Below are positions 48,701 through 61,648 of a stretch of DNA of 64,000 bases, piece by piece. Within the stretch, counting starts at the first letter, position 1. Each line of letters opens with the position of its first letter. The translations under genes were made by a program, and so were the position numbers. Below the pieces are notes generated by a model. It was not told the origin of the DNA and did not search any database. It was given only the letters and a program-made list of their open reading frames with translations. Source of the stretch: Setaria digitata (Eukaryota; Nematoda; Chromadorea; Rhabditida; Setariidae); assembly GCA_003640385.1 (NCBI GenBank), contig RCAB01000072.1, positions 62,001-126,000 of the forward strand, read 5' to 3'.

Positions 48701-51600
48701 TAATTAATTAATTTTGTTCAACTAAAATTTCATTTTCTTAAAAAACTGACGAACTATATGCACAACCAAAAAATTAACCCTATTTTTGAAATGAAAAAAA
48801 AGCATAAAAAAGAATAACAGTCATGAACACCTGCAGCAATCAACGCAAAAAACAAATGATTTAGATAAATGATTTTTTCAGGAAGAATTTTGCTACTTAT
48901 ATCCGAGAATTGTTTATATCACAGCATGTATGTAATTAATTAAATGCCTAACTTTAATTCTAAATTTTTTAATTTATAATCTCTAATGAAAGTTGCGATG
49001 TAAATATCTTTTTTCGTCAACACTAAACTATGACTTAATAAAAAATTTTTAAATATTTTAGCAGATGTTGTCAACAAATGCCGAAATAAGATGCAAATTT
49101 GTTTTTCTTTATTTTACAGTTTCTCATTATCATTCCATCATTCAATAGCTGATCAGTTATCCTTCGAGAATTTCATAGACTGATTAAAAGAAACGAAGAA
49201 TGTCTGCTAATACACTTGTGATGAGTTTGAGCATTGTTGATAGACAACTATCGGATCTGTACTCCTTTGATTTATCGTTTAAAATCAAAAAAAGTTCAAC
49301 CACTCTTCTGCTGCCCTTCCAACATCCATAAATTTGCCTTTTTTCTCGTTTCCTTTTGAATGCCGCTTAGTTTTCGATTCTCGAAATCTCCTTTGTTATC
49401 ACCACAATGATTATCAACTCTCGCATATTTGCTACATTTATAAGCCTCTGATCAATGATATAATCTAAAATGTTCTACCACATATCTTTCACCAAACATT
49501 TTTCAATTGCCACAGTTTTTTAGTTGTACGGAAAGCAGAACGACCACTAATAGTTTTATTTCTTTCATGTTCCTCTTTGAGATATCTCGTCTTGAAGACA
49601 ATTAATCCTGAGTAAGGGTTTTAATTAACGAACGTTACCTAAGTAAAACCGCAGATATTAAAAATTAAAAAAAGTACGCAAAGATATTGTTAATAAAATT
49701 TAAATTCTACCTGCTTAGATATTGCATCAGTGAATATGATTCATAGGAAACGGTCGATAAATGACACTGACTCGTTAAACTTGGCAAGTTAGGATGATAA
49801 ATACCAAAAAAAAAAAAGAAAAAATAATTCAAAATATTGCTTTTGGCAGCAATTCTCCTTGAACCGATTTCTTAATGATAAGTTATTTCTTGATTCGAAA
49901 TTATCACCACGTCCGAATTCCATTATTCAAAGTTTGCTGAAGTATTTTCATACAAGTTCTGTCATCATATTGATTAATTTAATCACTTATTAACAGAATA
50001 GTGCTGAAAGAAGTGTAGGATGTAGCTACAATTTTAGGTCCTTCAGTCTATTAATGGCAGCATGGTACAATTTTTTTGTTTTTTGTTTTTTTTTTTGAGG
50101 CTTTCAGCTCAGACTACTAATGGTGGCCTAGTCCTTCAGATTTGTTTCTAAATTTCATAAAACAATAAAAAATCCTATTAACCAGTGTTAGTAGTTCTAA
50201 CCCCCTTCTATTTGCCAAGTTAATCCATTGGTTGATATATCTCCAATTTTGGACTAAGTTTTACAATTCAAGTTATGAGTACGATGAAATGATAAAGTGT
50301 TTACTTGGTTTTTTATCAGTCAGTTAACTATTAGCCAGATTTTTTAGATCTGATGCATTTATTTTAATGCCAATCGAAAATTTGAAAATTGCAAACTTTT
50401 TTGCCGTCTTACAGTACAGCATTTTTGCACCACGCAAATACCTCCTCAGCTTTTTCTTATGATAACATCTTACGATACACAATCTTAAATGGATAGATTG
50501 GCTCTCTCTGTTTGCCCTATTTCTTTCCAGCTTTTGGAGATTACAGTATGAATTTTGGATGGATGATTAAAGTAATTTAGTAAAAGCTTCGAATTTTGAA
50601 TAAATGAATCAAAAAGTGTGGAAGAAGAAGAAGTGGCATGTGTCAGAAGCACACTATTTCCAGTTTTTTCCGATCTGTTAACGCATTCAGTCAACAGTTC
50701 CCTCATCTTATCGACTGTAACTTAAAATTTACCCAAAGCATAATTACTTCCACTATTCCTGCTGAATCCATCTTGTGATAACATGAAATAGCAATTTCGA
50801 TTCCATCTAGGCTACATTGAAAACTTTTTAAAATTCAAGTGAATAATATAAAGAATTTCCATCACATTATATTTTTAAACTAAAATAAATTTGAATAAGA
50901 TGAAGTTGATGCCTTAGACTAGAATTTTAATGTCAAATAGGCATTGTTTGTGAGCTATTATTAACTAGCAAACTAAACAGTAGCAATAAACAGCCAGTTC
51001 AAGTTGATTACTTTAAAGAATTGATTGTCTTCGATTTGAAATCTGAAATTTTACTGCAGCACTCGAATTTTGAACTCCGCACATAAAATTTTAAATCTCA
51101 TACTGTAAATTTTAATTTTTTACCAATTTTACCAACCAAAATCATTAAATGAGGCTAATTAGGAACGCAGTGAATGATTAAGCTAATAAAACTCCAGAAG
51201 TGAAGAGTAATGAAAGAAGGACTGTAAAAGAGAACTGTTAAAGAGATGTAAGAAAGCTGCTGGATAACAAAGCGATATCTGAAGTGGATGGTAAAGTGGC
51301 ATCTGAAGCTAAAATTAAAGAACTAACATCTTTTTGCTCTCTAACATTAGCACTTAGTTTGAAATATTTTTTAATGATTGCAGATTCCGAGTATAAGGAA
51401 TTGATAGGAAGTTCAAATTGCTAACTTGCTAGCGAAAACATCATTGAATTAACATCAAATTGGTATCTTGTGGATTCATCCCACGATTGGAAAAGTTTAA
51501 AAACTTCTAACATTTCAATTTCAATAAAGGAAGAATTTGAGTAATCTCTAATTCGAAAGGGTAAAAGAAGGTTAAGAATGATTCGTATCAACTTGAAATG
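45791..51600. other. AT-rich non-coding region upstream of dyc-1
   Basis: Probably contains the dyc-1 promoter. Several long poly-T and poly-A tracts occur, for example near 47460 and 47580. No convincing exon was found. An open minus-strand stretch at 50485-50706 has no supporting splice context. Confidence 0.5.
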
Positions 51601-51670
51601 AATTAATGAAAAGAACCTGAGATCTCAAAGGAAGCATATCGCTGTTTGCTCAGATTCGGTGTTGCTCATA

Positions 51671-51859
51671 ATGTACACCACTGAGCCGTTGTTGACACGT
51701 GTGACACTTCAGCCAGCCAGAACTAACTTCTCACCAGTATCAAGCCAATTCGAACCCGTTAAGGAAGCAACTTTCAAAGAAGCCTTCGCTAATCAGAGGA
51801 CGCTTCGTCGCAGTGGCTACAGAATCGAGGCATATGGCAGATCATCTCCTGCCTTCTGA
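51671..51859 (+). CDS. Possible small protein or exon in a GC-richer island
   Basis: Not recognised. ATG to TGA, 62 residues, with protein-like composition: LLTRVTLQPARTNFSPVSSQ, then EATFKEAFANQRTLRRSGYR and EAYGRSSPAF. Base composition is visibly GC-richer than the flanking sequence. No signal peptide and no splice signals were seen at its edges. A candidate plus-strand first exon follows at 52047. Confidence 0.25.
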   Translation: MYTTEPLLTRVTLQPARTNFSPVSSQFEPVKEATFKEAFANQRTLRRSGYRIEAYGRSSPAF

Positions 51860-52046
51860 AACACTTCCAATAGAAAACGCGTCGCAACATTCGCTCTATC
51901 GCAGCACGAATCATAAAACTATAAAAATGGTCCAAAGTAGTCATAAGTGGCAAGACAGGATTTTGTGGCAGTTATAAAATATTTCCTGACAATCCAAAGC
52001 CTTGGATATTTGGTCCGCAAAAGAATTATCGAAGAAGGTTAAGAAA

Positions 52047-52104
52047 ATGCGTGTAGTGTACAGAAAGGTGCTGGAACAACTTCTCCATCTGGCGCATTTG
52101 TCAA
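52047..52104 (+). CDS. Candidate first exon with GTAAGT donor
   Basis: ATG followed by MRVVYRKVLEQLLHLAHLS and a GTAAGTTTC donor in phase 1. This is the same phase and a similar layout to the candidate first exon at 39291. The N-terminus is weakly signal-like. No downstream partner exon was identified. Confidence 0.2.
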
Positions 52105-55100
52105 GTAAGTTTCAGAAAAAGAGTGAGCTTTAACTGCTCTTCGCAACAGAAGACATGAAAACTGATAAGCAGAAGGTAAACTTCCCCCTAGTTAAAAAGT
52201 TTTGCGTAAATGGAAGAATGAAACTAATAAGTTAAGAAATAGTTTCATTCATGATAGGACGAAATGAGAACACGAACAAATTTACTGTTTCATGAGCACC
52301 GAGACTCAAATGATATTGAAGGGAGAAAAACAAAATTTCCAAATCTTCAAGAATTAAAAACACGTGAAATTATACGTCTGAATATATTTTCATTTTTTCT
52401 AAGATATCAGTATTTACTGCAACAAAAAAGAAGCATTTTCTGGCTTTTCTTATTATTAACCACTAAAAAGGCTCCAAATCTTCTGTGATAATTGTGTCTA
52501 CTCGGACAGTGATAAAACCAATGCAGAAGTATTTTTTAAAGCCTTCGTAGATTCAACTTGATCTTGAGCATTAAATATAAAATAACGTTGAATTATCAAC
52601 TTCTTATCATCCATCTATTTAATCAGTTAATTCGGGAAGACCGATGCTTCATAAAGGTTGTTTGAGGAATGCCAGAGAAATGAGGAAGAAGTAGGTACTT
52701 TAATGATATGTGACAATAAGCACATGTCATATTTTAATGGGCTTATTTTCGCCCAACAAATCCCAAAATAAATCAAGTTCAATAAATAGTTTTTCAATAT
52801 TAGAAAGCTTTAAGATTCCTTAATATTATTATAGAATTTAAAAATGCTTGCGAAATCCCAAATGATTCTGGAGGTAACGAAACGATGAAGATGTTAGGAA
52901 TTTCATAGATATAAGGGACGTTAGGATGGTTATAATAGTTTTAATTGCTTCGATATAAATACATTCAGAGGAAGAATACGAGCAGCAGAATCTTGGAGCT
53001 TCTTTTGCCAGGGATGGATGAAAGTTTCTTCATAGTTATAAGAATCTGAAGCACAGAATATTTCATGCAACCAGAAATTTTTTGAACAAACCTATTTTAC
53101 ATGAAAAAGAGAGTACTAATTCTCAGATGCCGAGTTCCTTACCTCTCATAGATCGTGGAGAAATTCCACTAATTTAAAATGAAATTTTTTTTGAATAGGA
53201 AAGCAAATACAATCTAATTTAGGTTAAAGGGATATATAAAGCAAAATATAATTCTGAAATGTCAATTAGTTAATTAGTCTTGGCGATTTTATGTGAATCT
53301 TTCTGCCTTCTATTTTTGCTTTATAGAATGCAATACTAATATGTTTGCGTTCCAACAATGTTGAATGTTCATCAAATTTAGTAATGACTGCTTGTAATTA
53401 AACTCTTAATGTTAAGCATTTTAAATTATCAGAATTTACATACACAGAAGCTAAAATTTGTTGCAACTAATGGACAAATCTTCGGAACAAAATAACATTA
53501 TGCTTGTTAGTAAATTTATTAATTAGTGAAAACGAAATAAACAAGTAAGAACATAATAAAGGTATGTGTGAAATTCTAATCCGAAACTAGTTGAAAAATT
53601 TTTTTATGAAATATATAAAAGCTTATAATTTTGAGACCCCTACTTTTGAAGTCAAACTTGAGCCATGGTCGTGTGGTTTATGCTCAGCTCAACTTCTTTT
53701 AAGTTTTAAATTGCCAAAAGCGAAAATTTCAATAAAAGCCAAAGGACTGCTAATGAAAATGAAGCAATGAGTAATTATTATCCAGAAACTACTCTCAAAT
53801 TTGCTTTCCCTCTTCTATTACTGATTCTTTTCCAAGCTTCGTCTGGGCTCCATTGTTTCCAGCACTTAAAATCAATTTATTTATTCCAGAACTTCTGTAC
53901 TATTCTTTCTTTTCCCCTTAACTGGTCACTCCTTGGTCATTTACTAATCAATTGTCAGCATAATTCTAAATCAGAAGACATGGACTTGTAGACTGGACAG
54001 GAAAACATCCAACTACGGAAAAAGTTTCTCGTCATTTATCAATGATTACGTTTTAAAAGTCAAGAAGGCTATAAACCAATTTAAATTTACTAAGCTGAAT
54101 TTCGTACAAATAAATCACTTGAAAATTGTTGGACAGAAGCGGAAAACAAGATGAAATCTTGAAGATAACTGGAAGTAATTGCATGTTAAGCAGTCTGTTA
54201 TGCCTTTAATTCATTTGAAACAACTAACAAAAAGTTAGCAATCTTCAAGTTTTTTTATTTTTAATAGATATTCTAGTTTTTAAAATTAATTTTCACGCCA
54301 TCACACCTTAATTTTTGCTAATTATATTTAACCGCATGAGAAGACTGCAGTAGTAAAATTATACTGTTAAATGTATGGTTCGTGTATAATCCTCATTAAC
54401 AGATTTAAAACGAATTCTACGATCATCAAATAGATGAAGCCTTTTGAAAACATCACATATTTCTTCAATTTTGGGAATTATATTGATGTGAAATCCAAAA
54501 TGAGCAGCGGATTAAACTGGAAAAGAAAAGAAGGGAATTTTGGAATGGCGATGGGATCGTGCAGAGGGTCGATGTTGGAAAATGATTATCCAGTAACTAA
54601 ATAACTTCTTGAGAAATTAAAGTGCGAACTGAAAGTTAGAGAGATTCGCAGAAGAATGGATATGCAATCCAAACATTTTCAACTGAAATAAATTTATTGT
54701 TGTAAGTGGGATTCATATTTTCTCGTTAGTGTCTTCTTGATAAGTTTTTGTCAAAAAGCTAGAAGATAATTGGTAGTTTAGGAAGGAATGAGCAAAAGAT
54801 AAGTGAACAAGTAACTAGTTTAGTTTAATTTTCACTGTAAAGTAGCACACACTATACGAAAACTGCAACAAATAAAAACTTTCCCTCCTTTTATAAGTTA
54901 AAAGTTCAAAGCTGGCAAAGATGATTCAAAGAAAAAAGAAAAGTCTGAAGATATTTGAGTGGAAGTATTGTGTCGATCCCTTGTCCTTTAAAACTGTGAA
55001 TTTTTTACAGTTTTAAAATATCAAATTGTTGCATCCTCTATAAGTTGCTACACCGATGATAACTGATAATATCACAGTGATGTTCCAGAAAATATTTAAG

Positions 55101-56134
55101 AAAAATTAGCATTTTACTTAGCAAATTTCTTCCTTCTAAACTTTGTCCTTAGTATAAAGATTGTGCTACGGCTGGGTGTTGGCCAGAAGTGGAACGTCTC
55201 AGACAATTCTCGTAAAAATTGTCGTGTAAGTCTTGACGTCATTGAATGAACTTTTTGAAACTGAACAGATTGTTATAAATGATGTTAGTGAAGTTGGCTA
55301 GTTTGATTGCAACAGCACAGCTAAAAACAATTTTTAGCTTAAATTTAAAAAACCGTTTTCTTTAAACAAGAATCTCCTAGACGTTGCAAGACCTGGAAAG
55401 AATTTTTGAATATTTCCCAAACGACGATCCACAATTTCTTTATGAAAGTTGATTCGAAATTTCTTTTTATCCAACTTCAAATGCTATTTTGACACTTCTT
55501 AATTTGCTGCTATTCGTAATCAAAATAATTAAAAGTATCCACTTTGAATCCAATAGACCAAATACCATTAAATTCCTCTGAAGGGATTATAAATTTTTAT
55601 TATTATTGCTACAATTATAATCATTATTGTACATTTCTTGTGGTTAAAGTGCATGAATGTTATCAATGATTATTTGTTTAAGCTCGTCATGATTGTCTCC
55701 TGCTATCAGTAAGCTTATTCAAATTGGCTTCTGTCGAATTTTACATTTTAGGCTCAACAGAAGAATCAGTGATCATTCTGTGCAACAAAAATTCTCTAAC
55801 TCTATGGTTTATTGATCAGTATGATATTCTAATCCTAAATTGCCTCGATTTCTTCATTAGAATACCCAAAAATTCATCATTCAGATCAACTCTTTTCAGT
55901 ATAAGCACTAGTTATAATTAATTGCTTTTCACACATAAAAAAAACGGAAAAGTGAGAAAATTGATCATTTCGTTGATGTCATTCAAGAAGAAATGAGTAA
56001 TTCACATCTTTGTTAAATGATCATCAAAAAAGAGTGACAAAAATTAACGTGCATTTGTCATTCGATTTCTTCAAAATTTTGCAAATTTCGAAAAGTTGAA
56101 CGAAACTTCTACATAAAAAAAGGGAAGTGATAGG
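52105..56134. other. AT-rich non-coding region
   Basis: No gene could be supported. Two weak items: an open frame at 53767-53988 whose N-terminus looks like a signal peptide (FAFPLLLLILFQASSG), and a possible exon near 55162-55226 (IVLRLGVGQKWNVSDNSRKN) ending at a GTAAGT donor. Neither has a second line of evidence. Confidence 0.4.
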
Positions 56135-56266
56135 ATGGGTCAAAAAGTGTTACAGGGAGTTACTGAGTGTTCGGTGATTTGGGGATTTGCACTGGGATAT
56201 TGCGGTGGTGCACAGCTGCTATGCAAACTGTTAGTGCCGTTTAGTTCGGGGGGAAAGTTCGATTGA
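56135..56266 (+). CDS. Possible 43-residue microprotein
   Basis: Not recognised. ATG to TGA in a locally GC-rich patch, reading MGQKVLQGVTECSVIWGFAL, then GYCGGAQLLCKLLVPF and SSGGKFD. It is hydrophobic with three cysteines and could be a small membrane or secreted peptide, or chance. Confidence 0.2.
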   Translation: MGQKVLQGVTECSVIWGFALGYCGGAQLLCKLLVPFSSGGKFD

Positions 56267-59200
56267 CAGCAAAGATATTATTGTTGATGGATGAATGGGA
56301 TGTTAGCATCGATGGAAAATAGATCGAAAAGTAATGATGATGATAATAATGATGATAAATGCATCAACTAAGCTTCAGGTCAGCTTCGAAATTCGATAAT
56401 TTTATTTTTTTGAAAAGCTTTTCGGATTTGTTAAATGTATCAAATGTTGATAGTAGATCTTTTTTAGTTTATTGATTGGTTGAATTTTTTCGAGCAGTGG
56501 AATGAGTTCTGTATTAAAATGATGGTCACATAATCTATAAAGGTAAAAATGCTGAATTTTTCTTACTTTCAAGAGAAATTCCACGTTTGGTGATAGACAG
56601 CATTTTTTGTCAAGTTCAAATTTCAGTTAGACTAGTAAAACTAGTTAGCATGTAACATTTGAAAAATATCCTCCTCCATTCTCTTTAGTCATCTTAATTG
56701 GACTTTTGACATTTATAAAATATGACTGCCATCAAATTCAATTGCTTGTAGTATGCAGAGTGGATGGTTTCAAGATTGATTTAGAGGCTTTTTTAATGTG
56801 GCGTATGTAATCTGAAATGATTTTTTCTCAGATAAATTCATTGCGGAACCTTTTCTTGTCAAAAGTATGTAATGTAAATTATAATTCTTCTAAACAGCAA
56901 GCAAAGTAAGTGTCAAATCGGAAGTCAAATTGTCAGACAGATTCTGCGGTAACAATAATGAATAAGGATTTCATTTTAAAATTCCATTCGAACGGAATTT
57001 TATAGAATTGATGATTCAGCTATAATGATTTCAATAATTCATTACAATTAGAAAGTGTTAACTGAGTCCTGGAAAATACTGGTTAACTCGAAACATTGAA
57101 TGGGACTATATAATCATGATTGGAAATTGAGGGATAATTAGATTTATATGTAAAAATACAATTATTGAATTTCCAATAAACAAAAGTAGTATTGGGACTG
57201 ATTTTTTCTCTTTGATAAAGAATTCAATTATCATATTTCTATCAATGTTACATAAAACAGACTGGTGATTTTAAAAGATTTAAAAGAAACACCAATAACA
57301 TGATAAAAACAAGCTGCAGAGGACTGAAAGGAAATTAGTTTAGTCTCCTGAAACTAAATCTCCTTCTAATTGGGTCTGTTTTGTTTCAGAGAGTATGATT
57401 AAGAATGTGAGAGTGTATTTTCAGTTTAATCAAATGAAATTATCCAGTTTGGAAATGATAAGATGTATACAAGTTAAAAATGAATGGCGTTGCAGAAGAT
57501 TTTAACGAGACAATAAAGCTTATATTAAAAAAAAAGTAAAAGCTTAACACCGTTCCAAACAATTTTTATTCGATATTTTTGGAAAAAATTAACATTTTCT
57601 TGCATCTCATTTTTTTTAGACAATCAGTGCCTTATTTGATTAAATTATTTCAGTGTAAAGCGAAGAATTTGCAAACGAAAACAAAATGCTTTAAAATTGT
57701 TGCAAAAATCAATAAAATTAATTTATTGTAAATTTGTTAATAGTGGAAGAAGCACGAAAAAAATTTGTCGAATTTCGCTGTTATTTTAAAATCATGAGAG
57801 AAAGGTGGTAACAACAAATAATTATAGTCTAATGTGGAGTTGAGAAAAAATATTTATGGAAGCACTGAAATAATTTAAAAAAAAATAACAATTAGTGAAA
57901 GTGAAAAGTGAAAGTTGTGAGTACCAGCCCAATCAAACAGTTTTACTGTACCTGTACAAGACTCATGCTTTGGAGCTATTCCTTTTTTTTAAAAAAAAAA
58001 AAAGATATTTAAAATACATAATTTCATTTCTATTTAACTGGTTATACTTAGTTCATATTACTATTACTTATGTGATATACTATTCTTGAGCAAAATAAGA
58101 CCAAAAAAAATTATATTTTTTATAGGTAAACTAATTAAATATGGGAATTTCGGACCCCATGCAGTAATAAAAGAACTGAATGGTATAAAGATTTGCAAAT
58201 TGAAATTATCTTAACTTCGCAGCAGTAGATGATGAATATAGCAAAAGTGGAATGAATCTGAATCAAATTTCGAGAGACTAACTGGAAACGATACAATCGC
58301 TGAAGGTAATTAATTCTTCTCAATCATGTAGTTTAGAAAATGTGCAAAGTGAAAAAATCTAAATATTTCGCGAACGACCTTAATATGTTAGGGGCAGTTC
58401 GGCATAACTGCTAAATAGATGAATGAGAACTGAGAATGGAACACATAATTCGAACTGAAACTGATCAGACATTCTGATAAGCATTGAAGTATTCATATAT
58501 CATTCATCCAATGGACCCAACAGATAATTCGCTTAGTACGTCAGTTAGTGAGTTATTTAGCAAACTGCGAAGTGTTGTTGGATTTGAACAGACACAGACA
58601 TTTATCCATAAATCTTCTCCATATGTGAATTGAGGAGTTAGGTGGCCCAACAAACTAACTTTAAGTATTAATTTATTGCAATAATGGATGGCGATGTTTA
58701 CATTAGAAAAAAAACTCTTTGTATTAATGGGATGGCTGGGACAAACTACGATGGAAATTTTTAATTGATCCTTTCAATTTGGAAAGTTCGAGAATGATCC
58801 CTGGAAACTTCATGCTCTTCTCCACCTGAATCAGATGACTGATCAACATTTCTTGCTGTAAAATAGTCCGATTATTGTTATTGCAAATTGAGAAAGTACC
58901 AGGTTTGTTTATGTTATTTAATTAAATAAATAGACCCAAACTACAAGCTTTACGTGTTCCTCACTCACCCGAGAATTGGATCTGGGAGCACTTCTCCTTT
59001 ATGATACATCCAAGACATTTTGACACTATCTTACCATGAAAATGAGCCAGTAAAAGAAATTTACGAGCCAAGAGTGGAGAAAAGTAAAAGGAAGGCTTGA
59101 ATTTTGAACTGAGGACATATTTAAGTGCTTGATTTGATTGGCATCAGTCGCAAGGTCAAACAGTCGATGATACATTCCATTTCTGAGTTTGCATAACGGT

Positions 59201-59860
59201 TTGTATCGATTCTTGTCGGAAGAGTGGAAAATAAGCAGCAGTAACAGCTGTTTGGAGTCAGCAAAGATAGTTCTTCAATAAAGAACAAAGAAAAATCAGG
59301 AAAATACATTCCTTTTTCCGTTCCTACTCATAAAAAGACAATTCATTCACTCAGTCTAACACAGCACATAAATTGGAATTAAATATCGGAAATGAAGTTT
59401 TCCAGCACTTCTACTGAAGTGGAAGAAATAAAGAGATGGAAGTAAATGAAACTGAAATGCCTCGTTCTAAAAAAGAGATGGAATTTGATGAAGTTCAAGC
59501 ACCAGATGCTATGGCGCTAACAGTCGGAAGTAAAAGGAAGAGAGGAAGAGATAACAGCCACAAACAGGTGATAAAGAGTTGAGATGGACATTGCCGGAGG
59601 CTGTTGTTGTAGGAGTGGAAGTGATCATCAGATGTTAGAATCGAAAATATCAGCTCAAATGGCAGCCTTGCTGGTCTTCCACACACTCTGTACGTTTCTG
59701 CGGTGTGTGCTATCACTCTTATCTCTATTATGCTAACTGATAGGTTGGAAAATGCTATGGATCTAATCCATTTACACTGATATCACAGACTCGCACAGCA
59801 CAGACGTATACACACCGATCATTCTCAAGTGATTTCAAAATTGACAAATATCACTGAGAG
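56267..59860. other. Non-coding region, GC-richer toward 59.1-59.8 kb
   Basis: No gene was supported. The last 700 bp before the minisatellite are less AT-rich and contain short open frames on both strands without splice context. A T8-A13 tract lies near 57985-58005. Confidence 0.45.
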
Positions 59861-59867
59861 TTGTTAG

Positions 59868-60424
59868 CTGGCCAGTTCTACCGTTGTCTTGTTCAGCTGG
59901 CCATTTCTACCGGTTGTCTTGTTCAGCTGGCCATTTCTACCGGTTGTCTTGTTCAGCTGGCCATTTCTACCGGTTGTCTTGTTCAGCTGGCCATTTCTAC
60001 CGGTTGTCTTGTTCAGCTGGCCATTTCTACCGGTTGTCTTGTTCAGCTGGCCATTTCTACCGGTTGTCTTGTTCAGCTGGCCATTTCTACCGGTTGTCTT
60101 GTTCAGCTGGCCATTTCTACCGGTTGTCTTGTTCAGCTGGCCATTTCTACCGGTTGTCTTGTTCAGCTGGCCATTTCTACCGGTTGTCTTGTTCAGCTGG
60201 CCATTTCTACCGGTTGTCTTGTTCAGCTGGCCATTTCTACCGGTTGTCTTGTTCAGCTGGCCATTTCTACCGGTTGTCTTGTTCAGCTGGCCATTTCTGC
60301 CGGTTGTCTTGTTCAGCTGGCCATTTCTGCCGGTTGTCTTGTTCAGCTGGCCATTTCTGCCGGTTGTTTTGTTCAGCCCGCCAACTCTACCGGTTGTCTT
60401 GTTCAGCTGGCCGTTGTCTTGTTG
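59868..60424. repeat. 30-bp minisatellite, about 18 copies
   Basis: The array repeats a 30-bp unit (CGGTTGTCTTGTTCAGCTGG plus CCATTTCTAC). Sixteen copies share the core GGCCATTTCT. The central copies are identical, the last three carry a TAC to TGC change, and both ends are degenerate. The unit is close to half GC, against a very AT-rich background. Because 30 is divisible by three, all three plus-strand frames and one minus-strand frame stay open. No ATG opens the longest plus frame, so this is not called as a gene. Every unit carries a CAGCTG E-box-type palindrome. Confidence 0.95.
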
Positions 60425-61648
60425 ACGTTCTTCATAATGTTATCATATGATTTACATTAAAGCTCATTTGATGGCGATGTGGAAATCAAATTAACAATGG
60501 CTAGACTGTATTTCAAGAACGAAAAATTGAAAGAAATTTAAGGTTCTGTCATTTCTGATAGTAACTTATAAGCCGTTCGTTTGATCTTTTTTTCTGTGAT
60601 AAGAAGATAATCCAGTGTATTTTTTTCAGTTTGCTTCTTCTCACAGATTCAAGTCTAAAGTCTGTTTTTGCCTTTCTTTCCCAACTTTATTAAACGCGTA
60701 GTAAGTTCGACATGTTTCACCTTTCACCTTTGTGATAAGTTTTTCAGGTCAAAACTAATGGCAAAATTGATATTGCTACCGAATCACAGAATATCGTCGC
60801 AGCTTTGTAATTGGAATGCTTTTCTGACATTTATATTAATACTTTTCAAAAGAAATGGGAAAAGTATTTTTCTTTTACTGAAGCTCTTTTATCAGAAATG
60901 TTAAGTTTATTACTGAAATGATTAACAATCATCTTGATAATTCACTGCCTTATAAATAATAGCTTATTACAAAATCACCTCACTGATTGATTGACTGTCC
61001 TGTAATCAGTTGGTTTGAAAGTAAATGACTGGAAATATTTCTCATCTCAAAATCTTCAGAATTTTAGTTTGTGAAAATTTCCGCTAAGCCACTAAAACTT
61101 ACTGACTTATACCTTTAACAAAAAATCATGCTACTCAGTAAACTACCCTTTCTACTGGAAATGCTGCAAAACAGACTCATGATTACGGATTTTGATGTGC
61201 ATGAACTTTAATTTAAGCCTTAATTTTAATTTGAATCAGATTTAGATTCAAATCTCATCCTATTATGACTGAGAAGCAAGTCACTGATCAAATATTAGCA
61301 AAAAACGAACTGTTGAAGTGGTTGTTATACTGATATTGCTGCTGTTATCAGTAAATTGTTTCAGAACTGATTCGATTCTCTCTAGTCGCTGTTTTGCTGA
61401 AATACACAACAGATTGAAGTATGAACTCTTTGGAAATTCCAAATCTGTCACAAGCTTTGCATTGTAATTTTAATTTGATCAGTTGCTGATTTCATGATGC
61501 ACAGGATTTAAAATAAATCCGTAACTTTTTAAATACTTAAATTCAATTTCTTTCAAATCAAAGCGGTCTAATTTGCAAATATAAGAGCGATGCATCAGTC
61601 ACTGAGACATATAAGTCATTTAAATTAGAGCCTCTAAATTTCAAAATA
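60425..61648. other. Non-coding region downstream of the membrane protein gene
   Basis: Probably includes the 3' UTR of the minus-strand gene at 61649-63071. No other feature was recognised. Confidence 0.45.

Noticed and set aside
53767..53988. 74-codon frame with a signal-peptide-like N-terminus
   Set aside because: Only one line of evidence; the rest of the frame has no recognisable structure and AT-rich DNA often yields hydrophobic stretches.
55162..55226. Possible exon IVLRLGVGQKWNVSDNSRKN ending at GTAAGT
   Set aside because: No partner exons on either side and a weak acceptor; retained only as a note in the region entry.
59861..60460. 199-residue open frame across the minisatellite as a repeat protein
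   Set aside because: All three plus frames are open simply because the unit is 30 bp long. The frame has no ATG start and no splice signals, so it is explained by the repeat.
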